Source: Candidatus Tenderia electrophaga (GTDB lineage: Bacteria; Pseudomonadota; Gammaproteobacteria; Tenderiales; Tenderiaceae). From it: 64,000 bases of DNA. The notes under the pieces are model-generated. The model worked only from the letters and a program-made list of their open reading frames with translations, was not told the DNA's origin and made no database searches. The stretch is from positions 2,551,181 through 2,615,180 of the forward strand of contig CP013099.1 of assembly GCA_001447805.1 (NCBI GenBank), written 5' to 3'. Shown here piece by piece: positions 61,776-64,000 of this stretch (position 1 is its first letter; each line of letters opens with the position of its first letter). A program made the position numbers and the translations under genes.

Positions 61776-62213
61776 TCATTCTGAATAGTTTTTAATAGCA
61801 AGCTTTGACGATATTCTTTGAGTCGCGGCGTTCCAGACGGGAATGTTATACCTGCCGGGAACGTCCACTTGCCATTCTTCAATATAGGGTTCATACAGCC
61901 TCGACCATAGCTCTGTTGGCTTCGCCACGACGCACAGCTTTGCCTTCTCCCGCCTGTAGTGATCAGAAAAAGTCCGCAAGTGCGTGGCGGTGTGTTTTGT
62001 GATGTTAAGCACGCGCCTACCCTTGTTGACGATATCCGCCTCTGTCAGGGATTCCGTATCGGTATCGAAGCTAAGCATACGAAACCATATATCCACCGGT
62101 TTGATCAGACTGGCCTCGACCGCGCCATAGGAAGGATGGTCAACGAGTTCGAATACCAATTCGAGCTTATGTCTGTCACCCATGAGCTTGAGCGTTGGTT
62201 TGAGCAGATCCAC
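61776..62213 (-). CDS. Protein of unknown function
   Basis: Soluble protein of 145 residues starting with GTG at 62213, which has GGAG 6 bases upstream. It contains LVFELVDHPSYGAVEASLIK, VDIWFRMLSFDTDT and KLCVVAKPTELWSRLYEPY; no motif or family recognised. It follows the metzincin-like gene by 45 bases in the same direction and is probably co-expressed with it. Confidence 0.55.
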   Translation of the reverse strand: MDLLKPTLKLMGDRHKLELVFELVDHPSYGAVEASLIKPVDIWFRMLSFDTDTESLTEADIVNKGRRVLNITKHTATHLRTFSDHYRREKAKLCVVAKPTELWSRLYEPYIEEWQVDVPGRYNIPVWNAATQRISSKLAIKNYSE

Positions 62214-62258
62214 CGTATTCTCCAGATTCTCGGCACCGCCGGGTACGCACGGCGCATC

Positions 62259-63692
62259 CTACCCGATGCTCCATTCATTGCGGGTAATATCCGGCGAGGT
62301 CATCTGACCCAAGGCCTCCCAGATGGTTAAATAGTGACGCGGCAGCACATCCACCCCCACGGACATGACACTGGACGTGCGATCCCCCCAGCGATCGGGG
62401 GGTGAGACACCGGCCTGTTGCGCCAGATTGACGAAGGCCGTTTGTTTCGCCCCCAGGTTACCCGTGGTGCGATTGACGTATTCATCCGGCAGCCCCAGGG
62501 CGTGGCCGAATTCGTGGGCCGCGGGGGAAAAGCGATTACCGCTGTAGCTGGTCTCGAAGCCGGTATCGGGAATCAGCTCCACCTTGCGATTGGCGGCGTC
62601 ATCGGGCGCGCCCACCGGACCCTGCGGATCGATCACCAACGGCTGGGGCACCCCGGCGCGGCGCAACACCTCGGCCACCGCCTCGGCCCGCTCCCTGGAG
62701 AGGCGATCGTTGTGCGCCCGCGCACCTTCAGCGCTGGCGAAGCCGCGCAACACCATGGGGATGGCGGGGTCAGAGGGATTCTTGGCCTTCATGGCCTCGG
62801 CCAGGGCGCTCAGACGGGCATCGAAGGGCGGCCGGATGTTGGCGCGGTTCTGCTCGAACAACACCGGCGAGGCCATGGCCGCGGCGATGGCCCGCTCCAG
62901 GCGTTGGCGTTCGGCACGGGCCACCTGACGGCTGCGTTTGTTCTGTTCCTCGATGACATCGTTTTCATCCAGCTCGCCCGTGCCCTGCCAGCCGGCCGTA
63001 CCCGGATTACGGGCGCTGAACGAAGACGTCCGTTTGCCGGTAGGACTGGACATCTTGAATACGGTGACATCGAAGTGGGCGGCGCTGGCATCACTGACGA
63101 TGCGCGGCGTCACATGGGGATCGGCGCTGAAGGGCCAGCAGGGCTTGGTGGAACGAAAGGTATGCGCGAAGGACCACTGGCGCGAGACGGTCTGGACGTA
63201 ATCCCGTTCATATTGACGCTTTTGGGTGTCGGTCCAAAAGTAGCGGCTGATATCCTGGCCCGCCAGGGCCATGGAGTAGAGCGTCATGATGTCCGGCGTA
63301 TCCTCGGCCTGGACGAAGTTGAACTTCATTTTCACCACCGCCGCCATCAGGGACGAGCGTGGCCAGTAATAGGCGTCGAACTTGCCATAGCCCGCCGAAG
63401 GCCTGAAGTCCAGCGCCGAGAAGCTGCGGCGACGGAAGCGTTCCTTGCGTTCCTCCTCTTCCGCGGTGGCGCAGGCGTTGGGCCCGGTGGGCGCAGGGGC
63501 CTCGGCCTCGGGCACCCCGGCCGGCAGCGGCACGCCGGCATCGCTGGGACTGGCCGGACCGGCCTCCGGGACCCCGGCGTCGGGCTCAGCCTCGCGCAGG
63601 TATTGCGGCAGGCCCGCCTGGCCTGCCTGCGCCGCGGGCTCCGGCGTGCGATAGGGGCGTTGTTCCGATTCAGTCTGTACAGCGGTTTGCAT
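62259..63692 (-). CDS. OmpA-like domain fused to metzincin-type zinc protease motif
   Basis: Protein of 477 residues without a signal peptide or TM segment. After a Pro/Ala/Glu-rich N-terminus (about 1-75) comes an unassigned domain (to about 270), then an OmpA/MotB-like part (LRGFASAEGARAHNDRLSRE, RAEAVAEVLRRAGV, NRKVELI), and finally a metzincin signature HEFGHALGLPDEY (H393, E394, H397, D403 in HExxHxxGxxD) followed by a Met-turn SSVMSVG (M443). Such leaderless multi-domain proteins occur as cargo of extracellular contractile injection systems, but no such structural genes are visible here. The ATG at 63692 follows GAGAACG. Confidence 0.7.
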   Translation of the reverse strand: MQTAVQTESEQRPYRTPEPAAQAGQAGLPQYLREAEPDAGVPEAGPASPSDAGVPLPAGVPEAEAPAPTGPNACATAEEEERKERFRRRSFSALDFRPSAGYGKFDAYYWPRSSLMAAVVKMKFNFVQAEDTPDIMTLYSMALAGQDISRYFWTDTQKRQYERDYVQTVSRQWSFAHTFRSTKPCWPFSADPHVTPRIVSDASAAHFDVTVFKMSSPTGKRTSSFSARNPGTAGWQGTGELDENDVIEEQNKRSRQVARAERQRLERAIAAAMASPVLFEQNRANIRPPFDARLSALAEAMKAKNPSDPAIPMVLRGFASAEGARAHNDRLSRERAEAVAEVLRRAGVPQPLVIDPQGPVGAPDDAANRKVELIPDTGFETSYSGNRFSPAAHEFGHALGLPDEYVNRTTGNLGAKQTAFVNLAQQAGVSPPDRWGDRTSSVMSVGVDVLPRHYLTIWEALGQMTSPDITRNEWSIG

Positions 63693-63769
63693 AGGGCGTT
63701 CTCTGCATATCGTTATCAATCAAACTATTATAGTCTGCGCGGTCGCGTGTCGCGATGCATCGGTGATGC

Positions 63770-64000
63770 TCAGGGTTCCAGGTCCTCGCGCCGCGTTTCC
63801 TCTTTGGTGAGGGACAAGGCCTTGGGCATGGCGCCGCCGGCGACTGCATCGGCATAATAGACCTTATACGCCTGCGGTTCTTCGTCATAGATCAGCAGGG
63901 CATCGGCCTTCAAGGCCTTGATGGCCGCTTCCTTTTTCGCGTCCGGTTTGTTTTCAACGACCTTCAGATCGCTGACCTCTTTGTTGTTAATGGCGAAGTA
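63770..64000 (-). CDS. C-terminal part of an unknown protein, cut by the right edge
   Basis: The frame is open at base 64000 and ends with TGA at 63770-63772, giving the last 76 residues. They read KEVSDLKVVENKPDAKKEAA, then ALLIYDEEPQAYKVYYADAV and TKEETRREDLEP. No domain recognised. The gap of 77 bases to the metzincin-like gene suggests one transcript. Confidence 0.6.
   Translation of the reverse strand, partial: YFAINNKEVSDLKVVENKPDAKKEAAIKALKADALLIYDEEPQAYKVYYADAVAGGAMPKALSLTKEETRREDLEP

Noticed and set aside
62418-63857. Plus-strand open frame of 479 codons opposite the metzincin-like gene
   Set aside because: Low-complexity Gly/Arg/His translation; the minus strand carries coherent OmpA and zinc-protease motifs.
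1-64000. CRISPR arrays, rRNA, tRNA and insertion sequences
   Set aside because: No regularly spaced repeats, no recognisable RNA genes and no transposase frames were seen on reading both strands.

Overview
The window looks like a gammaproteobacterial chromosome segment interrupted by a large integrated mobile element. The support is mutS, fdxA, a sigma-54-type nitrate assimilation cluster, a PFGI/SXT-like set of conjugation genes and a copA/copB/copRS copper system. A sulfur-oxidising or other facultatively anaerobic Chromatiales-like host is only a guess. No rRNA, tRNA, CRISPR array or insertion sequence was recognised.

Region 1 (1-25.6 kb, every gene on the minus strand) is an accessory cargo cluster with stop/start overlaps through most of its length. 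Reading in the direction of transcription it holds: copper oxidase copA, copB, a YHS-like protein, a PII-like protein, a DUF2231 protein with a His-rich tail, a beta-propeller protein, two MerR regulators, a Met-rich periplasmic protein, a copper-type P1B ATPase, small membrane proteins (DUF2933-like and others), a membrane methyltransferase, DUF2934, alpha-glucan phosphorylase, a PilZ protein, a YHS protein, DUF5676, cyclopropane-fatty-acid synthase, a three-subunit 2-oxoacid oxidoreductase with a GltD-like flavoprotein, a probable RquA (rhodoquinone synthesis), a FAD oxidoreductase, a possible PD-(D/E)xK protein, a YHS-LOG fusion, YHS, DUF2933, DUF5676 and an extra ftsH that runs off the left edge. 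Five YHS domains and two MerR-type promoters with the same core palindrome link the two ends. My reading is an island that joins copper/metal handling to an anaerobic energy and membrane-protection programme.

Region 2 (25.8-36.3 kb) starts with the divergent copRS pair, whose intergenic space carries a perfect cop-box-like palindrome. It continues with mobile-element genes: MobH relaxase, TraD coupling protein, a TIGR03747/DUF4400 membrane protein, AlpA, hipBA and a tyrosine integrase whose upstream region carries inverted repeats. The element ends immediately before mutS. No type IV secretion genes lie between here and the integrase.

Region 3 (36.3-64 kb) is mostly core chromosome: mutS, fdxA, uspA, a DHH phosphoesterase, a chemotaxis receptor with a FliA-like promoter, and a PAS-GGDEF-EAL protein. 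Nitrate assimilation follows: nirB-nirD-nasA behind a sigma-54 promoter, a NIT-like sensor protein, nrtABD-type nitrate uptake behind a second sigma-54 promoter, and a porin. moaB-moeA-mobA then provide molybdenum cofactor for the nitrate reductase. The right end holds a small group of unfamiliar genes, including a leaderless protein that joins an OmpA-like domain to a metzincin-type zinc protease motif and may be a contractile-injection-system cargo.
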